A stretch of 64,000 bases of DNA, from the NCBI RefSeq assembly GCF_902167145.1, contig NC_050101.1:117085789-117149788 (forward strand), in the 5' to 3' direction. Source of the DNA: Zea mays. Lineage: Eukaryota > Streptophyta > Magnoliopsida > Poales > Poaceae. The notes below the pieces were generated by a model. It saw only the letters and a program-made list of their open reading frames with translations, made no database searches and was not told the origin of the DNA. A program made the position numbers and the translations under genes. Positions 20,632 through 32,890 of the stretch are shown here, piece by piece; the first letter of the stretch is position 1; each line of letters opens with the position of its first letter.

Positions 20632-22624
20632 ATGGTGGGCGGTTTCCTGAGGAGGAGGAGGGGGAGGAGGAGTAGGACGGCGGACGATGCAGAGCAGGCA
20701 GCGCAGCAGCAGGAGGCAGAGCAGGCAGCGCAGCAGCAGCCGGCGCCTCAGGACGACGACGACCAGCCGGACGACGACGACCAGCAGCAGGACGCCTCAG
20801 GTTCAGGCGGCTCTAGTTCGAGGAGCATCTACCTGCGAGGCCCCGCGAGTCTCCCGCCGCGTCCCATACTTCGGGACAGACGGCCGTTGATTCGGCCGGA
20901 AGGGGAGAGGTATGTAACTTTATGTTCTTCATTCTTGTTCATATTATGTGTTCAAAATCATAATATAAACTAATACTTTTTATTTATCACTTGGACAGGT
21001 CTTGGACGGTTTTGGATTATGCTGGGGGTCATCGTCGCCCCCCCAACAACATCCTCGGCCTGCTGTGCAGGGAACACTTCCCTGGACTTGTGGAGTACGC
21101 CGGAGTGACGGGCCCAGCCTTCACCTTCGACCACTACGCCGTCGCCCCCGATGCAGTAGACCGGGACGGCAGGGAATTCAATAACAAGGCGGAGCGGGTG
21201 AAGCAAGAGCTGTGGGTAAGTCTTAGTATAATATAAAATATGTCGCATTCGTTGCAAATTCTTGAAATAATGTATGGATACATCGTTTTTGTTTGCAGGA
21301 TTTCTTCAGATGCGATGCTGGATACGAGGCTAGGGCGGATGTGGTGGCCACCACGTGCTGTAAGAAGCTCGTCGTGGACATGCACTATGAGGCCCGCATC
21401 CAGGCCATCATCACCTACCACGGCTCCGTCCTTGGGGAGAAGGTGACCAAACCTCAAGCCCGAACCATGTCGTTGACCAGGGAGCAGTACATGCAGGTAA
21501 AGTCATGCATGTTTGGTACCAGTACTCCATGCATGAATTTTATTTTATCTTCTGATATGCACTTTATGTGTTTACTTTGCAGGTGATTCCACATTGGTGC
21601 GCCGCACATCCTCTCTGCTGGGAGCAGATGGTGGATAGGTGGTGTTCGGCTGAGTGGGACGAGGTGCACACAGCTAGCCGGGAACGGCGTTTGCAGATGC
21701 AAGGGCCCTCGCACCACCAAGGCAGCCGGAGCCTGGGCCAATATGCCGAAGCATGGGTACGCCACCTTTTTTATTTCGATATATAGCACTAAGTTAGATA
21801 TTATTTCTAACTATCTCGTTGGTTTTCGTTGCAGTCGGCGTCACATGGTGGCAGGCCTTGTTCCACCTTCTCGGCCTATGCTATGGCCCATAAGGGTAAG
21901 GCGACGTCCGACGTCACCTACAACCCGGATGACAGGCCCGAGGCCTACACCAACCCCGCCGTCTACAGCCGCCTCCATGACTACACCGCCATGGCGCAGG
22001 AGGTCCATGGCCCAGACTATGATCCGAGCACCGAGCCTATCGACCCCGATGTGCTCATGAGGGTCGGAGGAGGCAAGAGACATGGGCGGTACTGGATTGC
22101 CGACGGGGCAATCGACTCGTCCTCCACTCCCACTCTGTCTCAGGTGAGAGCAAGGAGCACTGGCTCGAGCCCAGCCATTCGACCTCGGCACGACAGCTCA
22201 CAGCATCGCATTTCACAACTCGAGGTTAGTGCTTCTGTAACTCGTCCTTCCTTTAGTTATATACCTAGTCTTTGAGTTACTATAACGTTGGCTTGTAATA
22301 TTACAGACCCAACTAGAAGAGATGGAGGCGAGGATAATGGCGGAGCGGGCGGCGGCTGATCAGAGGATGGCGGAGATGTTCCAGTACATGCAGAGCCTTG
22401 GCGCCGCACAGGGCATCGCTCCGCCACCTCCATTGTTCCCCCCAGTTGACCCTACTCTCTTCCACACTCCTGTGAGTACCAAAATTGTAGTTAGATGTTC
22501 GTAATGCATCTGGTATAACACATGCTATCTCTTCTATGTGCAGGGCCAATCTGGGGCGGCATCCAACAACCCTCCGGAAGGGTTCAGCCCAACGCAACCC
22601 CGGCCAAACCGCCCACCTCCATAA
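20632..22624 (+). CDS. Plant transposase Ptta/En/Spm (Transposase_24) accessory protein, 500 aa, seven exons
   Basis: Inferred exons are 20632-20909, 20999-21215, 21299-21496, 21583-21756, 21835-22224, 22307-22471 and 22544-22624. All have GT/AG borders, and they sum to 1,503 bases with no internal stop. The N-terminus is basic then Q/D-rich low complexity. The middle holds the conserved core (ILGLLCREHFPG, FFRCDAGYEARADVV, IPHWCAAHP, MRVGGGKRHGRYWIADGAID). A coiled-coil-like segment (LEEMEARIMAERAAADQRMA) precedes a proline-rich end. This is the second, TnpA-position gene of CACTA elements. It presumably assists transposition by binding subterminal repeats, although its DNA binding has not been shown here. 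It shares orientation with TNP2, about 100 bases downstream. Confidence 0.85.
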
Positions 22625-23453
22625 GTCGTTGTTTTAGACTTCACAACTTATGTATAATACTTATGTTTCTGTTTGATACTTATGTGAGAGCTTGCGACGT
22701 TTGAGACTTATGTTTGTGTTGAACACTTATGTTTGTGATGGATATTTATGTTTGTGGTCACGGTTTTATGTTTGTGTTGGCTATTTATGTCTGTGATGAT
22801 ATCTGTGATGTATATATGTGATATATATGTGATATTTTCTGTTTGTGTGGATGGAAAACAAAAAACAAATAAAAAAGGTACATACTGGTCACTTTGCCGA
22901 GTGTAACACTCGGCAAAGAGGCTCTTTGCCGAGTGTCTGGGTCAAAACACTCGGCAAAGAGCACAAACCTGGGCACCGGCTTAGGTTCTTTGCCGAGTGT
23001 TATGTCGCTGGCACTCGGCAAAGAGGTCGGCTTTGCCGAGTGCCAGTTGAGACACTCGGCAAAGAGCCTGACATGGGGACCCTCCCTGGCGGGCGTTTTG
23101 CCGAGTGTCTCAAATGGCACTCGGCAAAGAAGGCGGCTTTGCCGAGTGCTGGCAGGAGGACACTCGGCAAAGATATCTTCGTTGCCGAGTGTCACCGTTG
23201 ACACTCGGCAAAGCCGCCGTCTCCGTCAACCGGCGCCGTAACGGTAGCTTTTCTTTGCCGAGTGCACCCTGACACTCGGCAAAGATCTTTGCCGAGTGCC
23301 CGAAAAAAAGTACTCGGCAAAGAAGTCTTTGCCGATGTACTGTTTGCCGAGCCTTCTTTGCCGAGTGTTACACTCGGCAAAGCCTTTGCCGAGTGTTTTT
23401 AAGGCTTCGCCGAGTGCTTCCGGCACTCGGCGAAGAGGTTGATTCCGGTAGTG
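22625..23453 (+). repeat. CACTA-1 right end: T-rich tail, subterminal repeats, TIR
   Basis: A TTATGTTTGTG-like tandem stretch (22650-22790) is followed by at least eight paired CTTTGCCGAGTG / CACTCGGCAAAG units (22888-23435). The right terminus is GATTCCGGTAGTG at 23441-23453. Confidence 0.85.
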
Positions 23454-23983
23454 GTATCGGGCCACTGATTGATCGGTAAGTTGAACAACAAGCTAGCTCT
23501 TTGCTTCCGGCGGTGGTTCCCCTAGCTACCCTCCTGTGAACGAAATCGAAATGAGGAGAGATATCATCAGATTTGCCGAAAGGAGGTCGTTTGCCGTTTG
23601 GATGGCCGGCCGGCCCCCCTGCTGGTTTGGCGTCGCCCTCGCCTCTCGCCCATAGTAGTAGCAAGCAGCTAGCGTCTTGTTGCTTGCCGTTGCCGATACC
23701 GGCCTGAGCGCTATATCACAGCCACAGCAGCACCAGCACGTCAACATCCTCTGTGGAACAGAAACGCTTGCAACGCAAGCAAGCCATTGTGCGACTGATC
23801 ACGCCGAAGTCATGCAGCCTCCTCAGCTCGCTCGTCCACGTGACGTCGTCGTCGTCCCCCAAAACACTCTACTTAATTTGAGCAAACACGTACTCAACCG
23901 TCGTACCACCAACATGCTGCTCTCTCTCGCCTTCCAGACCAGACCACGCCTACTACGCGGCGTACACAACCGGCCTCGTATCG
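23454..23983. other. Upstream region of the first small gene
   Basis: Single-copy-looking, GC-balanced DNA with no gene, directly after the CACTA-1 right end. It probably carries the promoter of the gene at 24129. Confidence 0.4.
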
Positions 23984-23989
23984 TATAAA
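23984..23989 (+). promoter_or_regulatory. TATA box (TATAAA) of the first small gene
   Basis: CGTATAAAGC lies about 140 bases before the ATG at 24129. Confidence 0.6.
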
Positions 23990-24128
23990 GCTAGGCACCT
24001 CCACGCCATGCCATTCGAGCAGCATCGTCACCCAGAGCCAAGCAGCTAGCTAGTAGCGGCCGGCAGCATCGCGTAGTAGAGTGTGCTAGCTCAGAGCAGC
24101 GCGCAGCTTCCACCCTGCGCGCGCATAT

Positions 24129-24431
24129 ATGGGACCCTTGGGCCCCACCGTGAGCTTCAGCATCATGGTCATGGCCAAGCTCAGCGGCGCCGCCCAGCAG
24201 CAGCCCGAGGATGAGAGGGAGAGGAAGGAGGGCGTCAGGTGCGGCGGCGTCGGCGGGTGCGGCTTCCGGATGCCGCTGCACTACCCGCGCTACAAGAAGG
24301 CGGACTACGAGGCCATGCCCGAGTGGCGCGTCGACTGCCTGCTCCGCGAGTACGGCCTCCCCGCCGACGGCGACCTCGACAGCAAGCGCCGCTTCGCCAT
24401 GGGCGCCTTCCTCTGGCCCGACCAGTACTGA
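24129..24431 (+). CDS. Small conserved plant protein (DUF7722-type), copy A, 100 aa
   Basis: An intronless frame starting MGPLG. The N-terminal half is variable and low in order (QQQPEDERERKE). The C-terminal 53 residues, from MPLHYPRYKKADYEAMPEWR to FAMGAFLWPDQY, form a domain conserved in plants, which I believe is catalogued as DUF7722. The function is unknown. The paralog at 57275-57589 matches 49 of these 53 residues, lies on the same strand and also begins MG.LG, so the pair arose by tandem duplication. The coding sequence is GC-rich. The domain ends exactly at the C-terminus in both copies. There is no signal peptide or membrane segment. It appears intact. Confidence 0.85.
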   Translation: MGPLGPTVSFSIMVMAKLSGAAQQQPEDERERKEGVRCGGVGGCGFRMPLHYPRYKKADYEAMPEWRVDCLLREYGLPADGDLDSKRRFAMGAFLWPDQY

Positions 24432-25881
24432 TCTGATACAACCAAACAAGCTAGCTAGCTAGCCCAAGCCCAGAGCGCGGCGTGCCGGCCGTGAATAGTC
24501 TCGTCATGTTCAGAGCATCAGCTGTAGCGATCGAGACCTAAATCATCATCGTGCATATGCCATATGCTCTCTTGTTATTTATAAGTTACCATCTGCTTGT
24601 AGTTGTATAGTATAGCTAATTATTAGCTATGGAATAATTAAGAGATGTTTATGGGATGATGAGGTGTGTTGTCATCTATCTGTGCGAGGCTCACAAACTC
24701 TCAGTTGTGTTGGAGCCAAGCTGGCATGCAGAAATGTCTCCCGGCCTCTACCCTCTTTGTGCAACTGTTCAAACAGGAAAAAACGGTCCAGCAGACGACC
24801 ATACGTATGATTAAAATAGAAGGAGCGTTAAAACCGGCCACGGTTTTGCAGATTAACTAAAAGCAAGTTTAAGCCAACAGTTGGCCGCAAGAATCTTTAT
24901 AGCCTGACTCTTCCAAACAAGTGTTTTAATCCACAAAACTTGATCAAAAGATGTGAATTAGGGTTTGGAAACTCATCTAGGGTAACCATAACAAACACTT
25001 TGACAAAACCCCAGCGATCCACTCCTTCCTTACCTTCTCCAACTCACAGCAATTCTCACTACACTACAACTCTCATGTTGTTTCAATCTAAACAAAATGG
25101 ATAGATGTTAGCTATCACAATTAGCGAATGTACCCAGAAATTGATGACAAAACTGAGAGAATAGATGATTCGTAACTAGTTTTGCAAGAGAAATGGGCAT
25201 GGCTGATGATAGCGGCAAGCCCTAGTCGCTCACTCTTTTCTTATTCTTCTTCTTCTTCTCTCACCCTATTTTCTTCTTTCCATGTATAGACAGAGGACCG
25301 CTAGGGTTGTGCAGGGATGGCACACATGCAGAGGTTTAGTTTGTGTTTGGTTGGACGTATAAGGAGGGATGGAAGGGAGTGACCACATTTTCTATAGTGT
25401 TTGAATGAGAATCACGCGGGGACGAGGTGAACACCAGAGCAATTTTTTGTGGCGGTGTGGTCCCAAAAATTCGAGAGGACGGCGTCGCCCCCACCTCATT
25501 CTACGTTGACCCCAAACCAAACACATTACCACCACTAGAGCTTATGTTGACCCACTTTGAATCCTTCTTATGTGTGCCTTCTCCAAATGCCACCACGTGT
25601 CGAAAGGCATTTATTTTGTCTAATGGACACTAGAAGACTATGCACAACCTGTGATCTATTCTAGTGGTACACTCTTTGGTGTCTCCTAGAGTCTTTCGGT
25701 GACTAGTGAAACAATGTATGCAATGATTATAACGATCTATATATGGGAGCACCTAAGCTCCAGTCCATTGATGACCATCAGGATTATCTCATAAGTGTAA
25801 CAACGCTTTACCAGGAGATCCTCTCAAATCTTTTTCAAATTGAATAACTATGAATGGATTTCTATGGGAATGTTAACACCT
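24432..25881. other. 3' flank and intergenic, nothing recognised
   Basis: The 3' untranslated region probably ends by about 24660. The rest is AT-rich with a pyrimidine tract (25225-25282). No open frame longer than 68 codons and no terminal repeats were found. Confidence 0.4.
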
Positions 25882-26474
25882 TGTTGGGCACCAAATTGAG
25901 CTGCGGACGGTCCGGCCGTGAGGCCGGACGGTCCGCGCGTGCGCAGAACAGATTAGGGTTCCGAGTTTTGTGCTACGGTTGTTAGCTAGATTCGCGGAAT
26001 TAGCTCGGAAATTAGTTTGTAAAGGGTTCAGCCCCCCTCCTCTATAAGTAGAGAGGTATACAGTCGATTTGTAATCATCAATCGAACCAATAACACTTCT
26101 ATTTCGCATTTATTTCCTGTACAATTAGGAGTAGTTCTAGTCTAGTTCTAGTTTAGCCTCTCAATCCCCAAATTCTCCGCTTCTCTTTGACTCTACGTCG
26201 ATTAGAGGAGTCTAGGTCGGTCTGCCCGAGCCTAGACATGACCTAGGATCTCTCCTCCCCGACGGGGTCCCTCCCGAGAGCGAGATCCAGGCGCCGCCGG
26301 CGATCTTCCGCCGCCCCTGCGCACGCGCGAACCGTCCGGCCCTAGGGCGTGGACCGTCCGACCGTGAGGCAGGAAACCCTAGCCTCGCGCCAGGCCGCGA
26401 ACCGTCCGCCCCTGTGCAGAGAGCACCGCCACTGGTTCGTGTTGAGTGATTGGCGCCCGAAAAAGGTGTCAACA
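25882..26474 (+). repeat. 5' LTR (593 bp)
   Basis: TGTTGGG...TCAACA. It contains a TATA-like CTATAAGTA at 26042-26050, likely the element promoter. Immediately inside is TTTGGCGACTCCGCTAGGGA, at the primer-binding-site position; I do not assign the tRNA. Confidence 0.95.
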
Positions 26475-26531
26475 TACTTTTTGGCGACTCCGCTAGGGAC
26501 AACACATCTAGGCCCATCAAATTGGCCCTCA

Positions 26532-28230
26532 ATGGCTGGTTCAAGGGATAGTTCTGAAGTCTCCCCCAGCAACATTATAGAGCAGACTTGGGAAACCTTG
26601 CCGGCTGACGAACAGCTCCAATTCGAGGAGCATAAGGAGCAGCTGATTCAAGAGGTGAGGGCGAAGTTCCTGGCCAACTTCAAAGTGGACAGGAACAATA
26701 AAGTCGTCCGACAACGGGCGACGAATCCGGCTTCTCTCCGACCCACACCAGATATCCCCAATGTAAGTAATACAAACGAACTACAATCTCTTAAGAATTA
26801 TGTAGACGAACAGCGAGAACAAATGCAAAATATCATAGGGGGTATGCAAAACGATTATAGGAGACTAGTACGTGCATTTGATAAATCTAGTATTGCAAAT
26901 TTTCCTTCGAACGAGGTTGAATTAGGGGGTAACACGCGTAATACATCGGCTATAGGTTGTCACGACCAGTCACAACCTCTTTATGGGATGCCGATGGACA
27001 CATACCCTAAGCAACCACAAATCACTAGTAAATCAGCCGATCTGCACATGCCCGGACCGTTCGCACGTGAGCGCGGACCGTCCGGGTCAGCAACAGCCAG
27101 GCCCATTTTTAATGAGTTACCCAGACATGCACCTGAGCCACCACATATGGCATAAAATCTAAACTACCCAGTCGGACGTCCGCATACAACGACGGGCGGT
27201 CCACATATAATCACGGACGGTCCGGGTACATGTCCGAACAGTACGCACATGAATCTTTTGAGGAGGATTGTTACCTGAATCCTCACCCGTCCCAGCAACA
27301 CTTCCCATCACACTATGTGATGCATCAGCCCATTAATACAAAATCCTGAGCCCAGGAAAGCTTTCCGGCCCCGCCTAGAAGGCCAGAAAGGAACAATCAA
27401 TCCTATGAGTCATATAGGGTAAATGGCAATGCACCACATAGCTCAAACCAATGGGGGGGGAAGACAACACGCTAATATCCAGCCAACCCCACCTATGTTT
27501 GACCAGAGAGCCGGTGGTCTCGCACCGGCTGCCATCGATATAGTGAGGGAGGAAATAGCCGGGGCGTTCCTAGATAAGCTCGGAGTAAGCATGGTACCTG
27601 GGGGGCAATCATATCGGAAACCTTATGACAGCCGATTTGATCACCACCCATACCCCCAGGGAACCAGGATACCCGAATTCGCAAAATTTTCGGGTGACCA
27701 AGGAAAAAACACGCGCGAACACATAGGCTAGTTCTTAGCACAATTAGGAGAATTGGCCGACACAGAAGCATTTCACGTACGTTTATTTTCTTTGTCTTTA
27801 ACAGGAACCGCGTTCGCATGGTACGCCACTTTACCTCCTAATTCTATTATGTCATGGGGGGAGTTAGAGCAAAAATTCCATGATCACTTCTTTTCCGGTG
27901 ATTATGAATTAGATCTGGTAGACCTAGTGGCCTTACGATAGGGGAAGGACGAATCGGTTAATGAAATACATACACAGGTTCCAGGATACAAGAAACCGAT
28001 GCTTCCAAATACACTTAGCAGAAAACAGCTAGCAGGATTAGCCTTTAATGGACTGAGATATTATTTAAAAGAAAGACTAGAAGGCATCCAATTTTTCACG
28101 CTAGCACAATTACACCAGAGAGCTTTGGCCTGTGAAAGCCGAAGCAAAGAGACTGCCAAAACCATTCGTCACAATGTCCATATAGTAGAGTGCAACCAAA
28201 GTAGCTCGGACGACGAATCAACAGAGGTAT
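26532..28230 (+). pseudogene. gag region of the gypsy element, several stops
   Basis: The reading starts at ATG 26532 (MAGSRDSSEVSP) and is interrupted by stops, for example TAA at 27153-27155, TAG at 27729-27731 and TAG near 27939-27941. The retrotransposon gag domain is visible at about 27640-28090 (RIPEFAKFSGDQGKN, FHVRLFSLSLTGTAFAWYA, ELEQKFHDHFF). Gag would form the cytoplasmic virus-like particle that packages element RNA. With three or more stops it is not translatable as one protein. Confidence 0.85.
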
Positions 28231-28240
28231 AGTTGCTGAA

Positions 28241-29497
28241 ATGGTTTGGCCAAAGCAGGCCAAATCTTTGGCTTGTTCTTCCTTACTGCCGGTTCAAAAG
28301 AAACGGCAAGAGGAAGTTAAGTTTACATTTAATGTTGGTAAATGTGATAAAATATTTGATGAATTACTAAAAAATGGCAACATTAAAATAAATCACACTG
28401 TTCCATCCACCGACGAGCTAAAACGGCGTGCATACTGCAAGTGGCATAATTCATTTTCTCATGCCACTAATGATTGTAATGTATTCCGGCGACAGATTCA
28501 ATCGGCCATTAACGAAGGACGATTGAAATTTCAGGAAATGCAGGTAGACACGGAGCCCTTTCCGATGAACATGATCGACTTCGAGGGAAAGAGGGTCCTG
28601 ATTCGGCCAAACACAACCGATAAGGGCAAAGACAAAGAGATAATCATCGGCAACGCAAGAGAGGCCGATGGGAATCATAAAATTTCTTGCAGAAAAGTAG
28701 TGGCCGAGAAGACTCCCGATGGAGGGGAGACCCTGAAGGTGACCATCACAGCCTCTGGCACTGGGGGGAAAGCACAGACAGGGAGACAGGCGCGGGAACC
28801 CGTGCTACGCATCACGGACGGTCCGCCATCCAGATGCGGACGGTCCGAAGCTTCTCCGGACGGTCCGAAGACTTCTGGCGGACGGTCCGGCTACACTCAG
28901 GACCCGCAACAACCATGTACATTCAAACCACGACGACTAGAGATAGGTACGTGGAAAACAAATACATTTAAAGCAGCTGGTCGGCTGGTCAAATCCGGCC
29001 CGACTTTCGATCAATTGTTGTCCAAATATGTGAAAAAGAAGGCAGGCCCCAGTGACCGGCCAGCAAAGCGACCCCGCTCACCCATTCATGAGCAATGTCA
29101 GGTAAGGCCGATTGGACCACCCCACCAATCGAAAGAAATGAAAAGTCATACTGTACAATTGAGACCTAACATACCTACATGGACACCTCCACCCCCATAT
29201 CCACCTATGCCATATCCATACACATACATACCTCCACCATATGTTCCAAATCAAATGTGGGGCATGCAACCATATTCATTTGGGATGCCACAGTACCCTG
29301 CTTGGGGGGCACCCCAAACATCTGTACAGTTTGGCACCACCAGTACAAGACCAATTGAGTGCCGTTCAATCCGGTCACCAGGCACAGGACCAACAAGATT
29401 GCCGGACTACTCGGCCTCCAAGGCCGACCAATCCAGCAGGGGGGGCATATGCCTGCAGCAACTGAAAGAACGACAAAAAAAGACATCATCAAAATAG
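28241..29497 (+). pseudogene. gypsy gag-pol linker region (CKWHNSFSH...C), proline-rich
   Basis: A 418-codon open stretch. It contains YCKWHNSFSHATNDCNVFRR, a C...H..C pattern typical of the gag-pol linker in grass gypsy elements. A segment with four CGGACGGTCCG-type motifs (28815-28900) follows, then a proline/tyrosine-rich stretch (29180-29290). It overlaps the next frame (29359 on) in a different register. A frameshift there is the simplest reading. Confidence 0.65.
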
Positions 29498-30696
29498 GTA
29501 CAGCGGATGTCGTCATACAAAAAGAAAGTGAAGGGCCGATGGTTTTTGGTGAATCGGCCAACACAAACAAAACAAAAGATACGACTGTCATCAAAATAGT
29601 CGATCCAAAATACTCCATGCCTCGATGGTGCCCAGCGGGATTGACACGGTCGCAAAAGCGAAAATTACAGCGCCTAAGAGCAAAAGAGCATCAGGAAAAG
29701 GAGGCGGAAAAGATATTCAATGACACACATCCACAGTACCTGCCACCGCAAAAGAAATGGAGACCAAAGGTCGTTGAGGAAAAGCAAACAACCACAAAAA
29801 TAGAAAATAAAATAGCACTTGTGCAGCACCCTACATGTATGGCAGACAGCCCAGCTAAAAAGGCTGGACCAGCTACAAAAGGCGCGGACCATCCGACCCC
29901 TGAGTCCGGACCGTCCGCACCACACCAGGACGCCTCCGACGACGTACCGACATCAATGGAGGAGGATGACCTACTGGGAGAAGACCTGGTCGACTACGAA
30001 GCTTCTCCAGAATGCCTAGGTATGGATGTAAATGTTATTACATTTTCCGTCGATTGTACTATTGTCGGCGACGATGAACCTGTTGTTGCCCAGTTTAATT
30101 TTGGTCCTAAAGAAGTCGCCTTTACTAAAGCAAAGGAATCGGTAAATCATTTAAAGTCGCTATTCGTGCGCGGTCACATTGATGGGATACCAATTGCTAA
30201 AATGTTAGTAGATGGAGGGGCAACTGTAAATCTAATGCCTTATTCATTGTACAGAAAATTAGGTAAACAAGATGATGAACTTGTCAAAACCAACATGACC
30301 CTCAGCGGTGTTGGAACTGATAGTTCGATCAAAGCCAGGGGAGTCACGTCTGTTGAATTAACCATCGGGACTAAGACCCTTGCTGCTGCATTCTTCGTCG
30401 CTGATAAAGAAGGAAATTACAGTCTAATCCTAGGCAGAGATTGGATTCATGCCAACCAATGTATACCTTCTACATTACATCAAATGTTAACACAATGGGT
30501 AGGCGATGATATAGAACAAGTACATGCTGATGTGTCGTCCTGTATCGCTGTGGCCGATGCCCCTGTACTCTGGACTTATGAGACTGCTACATGTCTCACA
30601 GGAGTAGATTTTTATGATTACCAGTTCATAAGTATAGATAAGAAGGGTTTCATTCCTGTAATGCTAGAGCCGATGGAGAATCGGCTAAATCCTTAA
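29359..30696 (+). pseudogene. gypsy aspartic protease region
   Basis: A 445-codon frame. The retropepsin-like domain lies around 30130-30480, with MLVDGGATVNLMP (catalytic Asp at 30211-30213, in D-G-G rather than D-S/T-G) and YSLILGRDWI. It would cleave the polyprotein in the particle. It ends with a TAA at 30694-30696, before the RT frame, so the polyprotein is interrupted. Confidence 0.8.
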
Positions 30697-30900
30697 TAAA
30701 GTTTAAATGATGAGTACACACAAAATTTATGAGTCCTTGGTCACGGAGAGTTTGGCTTCTAAGTCCGAATGGTCTGGTCTTTCACAAAACAGTTCGGACT
30801 TTAAGACCGAACATCTACCACAGCGTAAAGACAATATTATGGATGATCCGGCCCCTGAGACCGGAGAGTCTGCCATCACACAAAGATCATCTGATCCTCT

Positions 30901-32460
30901 GTGGGAGACATGATAGAGGAATTCAGAGATCTCGATAAACTAGGGCAGGGGTTTACATCGGTCGATCCTTTGGAGGAGATCGACATAGGAGATGGTAAAA
31001 CTCCACGACCGACTTTTGTAAACAAGACCCTGGAGACCGATCCTAGAAATGAGATGATCGGTCTATTGAAGGAATATTCGGATTGTTTTGCTTGCAATTA
31101 CACTGAGATGTCGGGATTAAGCCGAGAGATCGTAGAGCATCGGCTGCCCATTAAGTCTGATTTCAGACCTTTCAAGCAGAGAGCTAGAACATTTCGTCCC
31201 GATCTTCTCCCACGAATCAAGGACGAAATTCACCGGCTGCTAGAAGCTAATTTTATTAGACCTTGCAGATACGCAGAGTGGGTCTCCAATATTGTGCCGG
31301 TGGAGAAGAAGGAGTCAGGTAAGCTTAGAGTATGCATTGATTTTTGCAATTTAGACAGAGCAACTCCTAAAGATGAGTATCCCATGCCCATAGCCGACAC
31401 ATTAATCAATAATGCATCAGGAAATAGAATTATTAGCTTTCTTGATGGTAATGTCGGATATAATCAGATTTTCATGGCCGAAGAGGATGCGTCTAAAACG
31501 GCCTTTATATGTCTAGGCTTCATTGGTTTATTTGAGTGGGTTGTCATGACATTTGGTCTAAAAAATGTCGTTGCTACTTATGAGAGGGCTATGAATTTGA
31601 TCTTTCACGAACTGTTGGGAAACACTGTGGAAGTCTACATTGATGATATTGTAGTAAAATCGGCTGAGTTTGGTTCTCATTTAGCTGATTTGCACAAAGC
31701 CTTTGATAAGATGCATCGGTATGTTTGAAAATGAACCCACGTAAATGTGCTTTTGGATTGTCGACTGGTAAGTTTTTAGGATTTGTCATCCATGAATATG
31801 GTATAGAGATAGACCCTGACCGAATCAAGTCTATTCAGAATGTGGGACCTCCGACCTGTAAGCTCGAAGTGCAGAAGTTTATTGGCAAGGTGAATTATTT
31901 ACGAAGGTTTATTTCTAACCTAGCCGGGAAGATTGATGCCTTCACCCCTATCCTTCGGCTTAAGAATGATGCCGAATTCGCTTGGGGGCAGAGCAGCAGG
32001 AAGCATTTGATCTCATTAAAAAATACCTATCTTTGGCTCCCGTATTAAAAGCACCACAAGAAGGAGTACCATTCTGATTATACATTGCAGCTGAAGATAA
32101 GGTCATTGAGGCTGTTCTGACACAAGAAACTGAAGGAAAGGAGCATGTGGTGACATATCTAAGTTGGAGGTTGGTGGATGCTGAAACGAGGTACACTTTT
32201 ATTGAGAAGTTATGCTTATGCTTGTTTTATGCATGCACCAAGTGTAGATGTTATTTACTGTCTACTCATTGCACTGTTTCTGGTCAAGCCGATGTGATCA
32301 AGTACATGTTGCATAACCCAATTATGAGCGGTAGAATTGGTAAGTGGGCTTATGCACTCATAGAATATGACTTGGCCTATGAACCATTGAAATCTATGAG
32401 AGGTCAGGTCGTAGTGGATTTTATTGTAGAACATCGGATTAATGATACTCATAAACTAGA
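30901..32460 (+). pseudogene. gypsy reverse transcriptase, frameshifted
   Basis: The RT begins in the 30901 frame (FRPFKQRARTF, KLRVCIDFCNLD, VYIDDIVVKS at about 31633). A one-base loss near 31718-31724 shifts it to the frame starting 31725 (NPRKCAFGLSTGKFLGF). A further break follows near 32046, after which the connection domain continues (32147-32466). Catalytic Asp pairs are present in YIDD. The enzyme would copy RNA into DNA, but the shifts preclude a full protein. Confidence 0.85.
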
Positions 32461-32469
32461 CATGTGATA

Positions 32470-32890
32470 CCTCACCATTACTCCTTGGACTTTATATTTT
32501 GATGGATCGGTTTGCAATGAAGGGCAAGGAATTGTCATAGTACTTGTTTCACCAAGTGATGTCTCCTTTGACTTCTCTAGCCGATTGAAAACTTATTGCA
32601 CTAACAATCAAGTTGAATATGAGGCCCTTTTTGTTCGGCTTGGAACTTTTAAATTGTATGGGAGTAAAACATGTGAAGGCATTTGGTGATTCTCAGCTGG
32701 TCGTCCAACAGGTATTAGAAGAATATCAATGTTTTGATGGTACTCTAAATAGTTACCTTGAAAAATGTTGGGGCATAATTCATTCTTTTGATGAATTCAG
32801 TATTCGGCATATCTTTAGAGTTGAGAATCATAGAGCTAACAAATTGGCACAAGATGCATCAGGTTATCAGATAAAGCGAGGGAGATTTCA
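32470..32890 (+). pseudogene. gypsy RNase H region, frameshifted
   Basis: LYFDGSVCNEGQGI (about 32492-32535) and, in another frame, VKHVKAFGDSQLVVQQV (about 32665-32715) are RNase H-like motifs. The shift falls near 32613-32640. This domain follows the RT and precedes the integrase, as in plant Ty3/gypsy pol. Confidence 0.7.

Larger units (their letters stand above)
15533..23453 (+). mobile_element. CACTA-1: En/Spm-type DNA transposon (7.9 kb), both genes open, ends diverged
   Basis: The left end CACTACCAGACTC and right end GATTCCGGTAGTG match at 11 of 13 positions as inverted repeats. Subterminal arrays of CTTTGCCGAGTG / CACTCGGCAAAG lie inside both ends. The element contains a TNP2-type transposase gene and a Transposase_24-type gene, both open. 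No target duplication is visible (TAA left, GTA right). The left subterminal region is shorter than in the related CACTA-2. Confidence 0.85.

Noticed and set aside
22883..23440. Regularly repeated GCCGAGTG units with spacers, CRISPR-like at first sight
   Set aside because: Units occur in both orientations, the spacers are irregular, and the array sits next to a CACTA terminal repeat in plant DNA.
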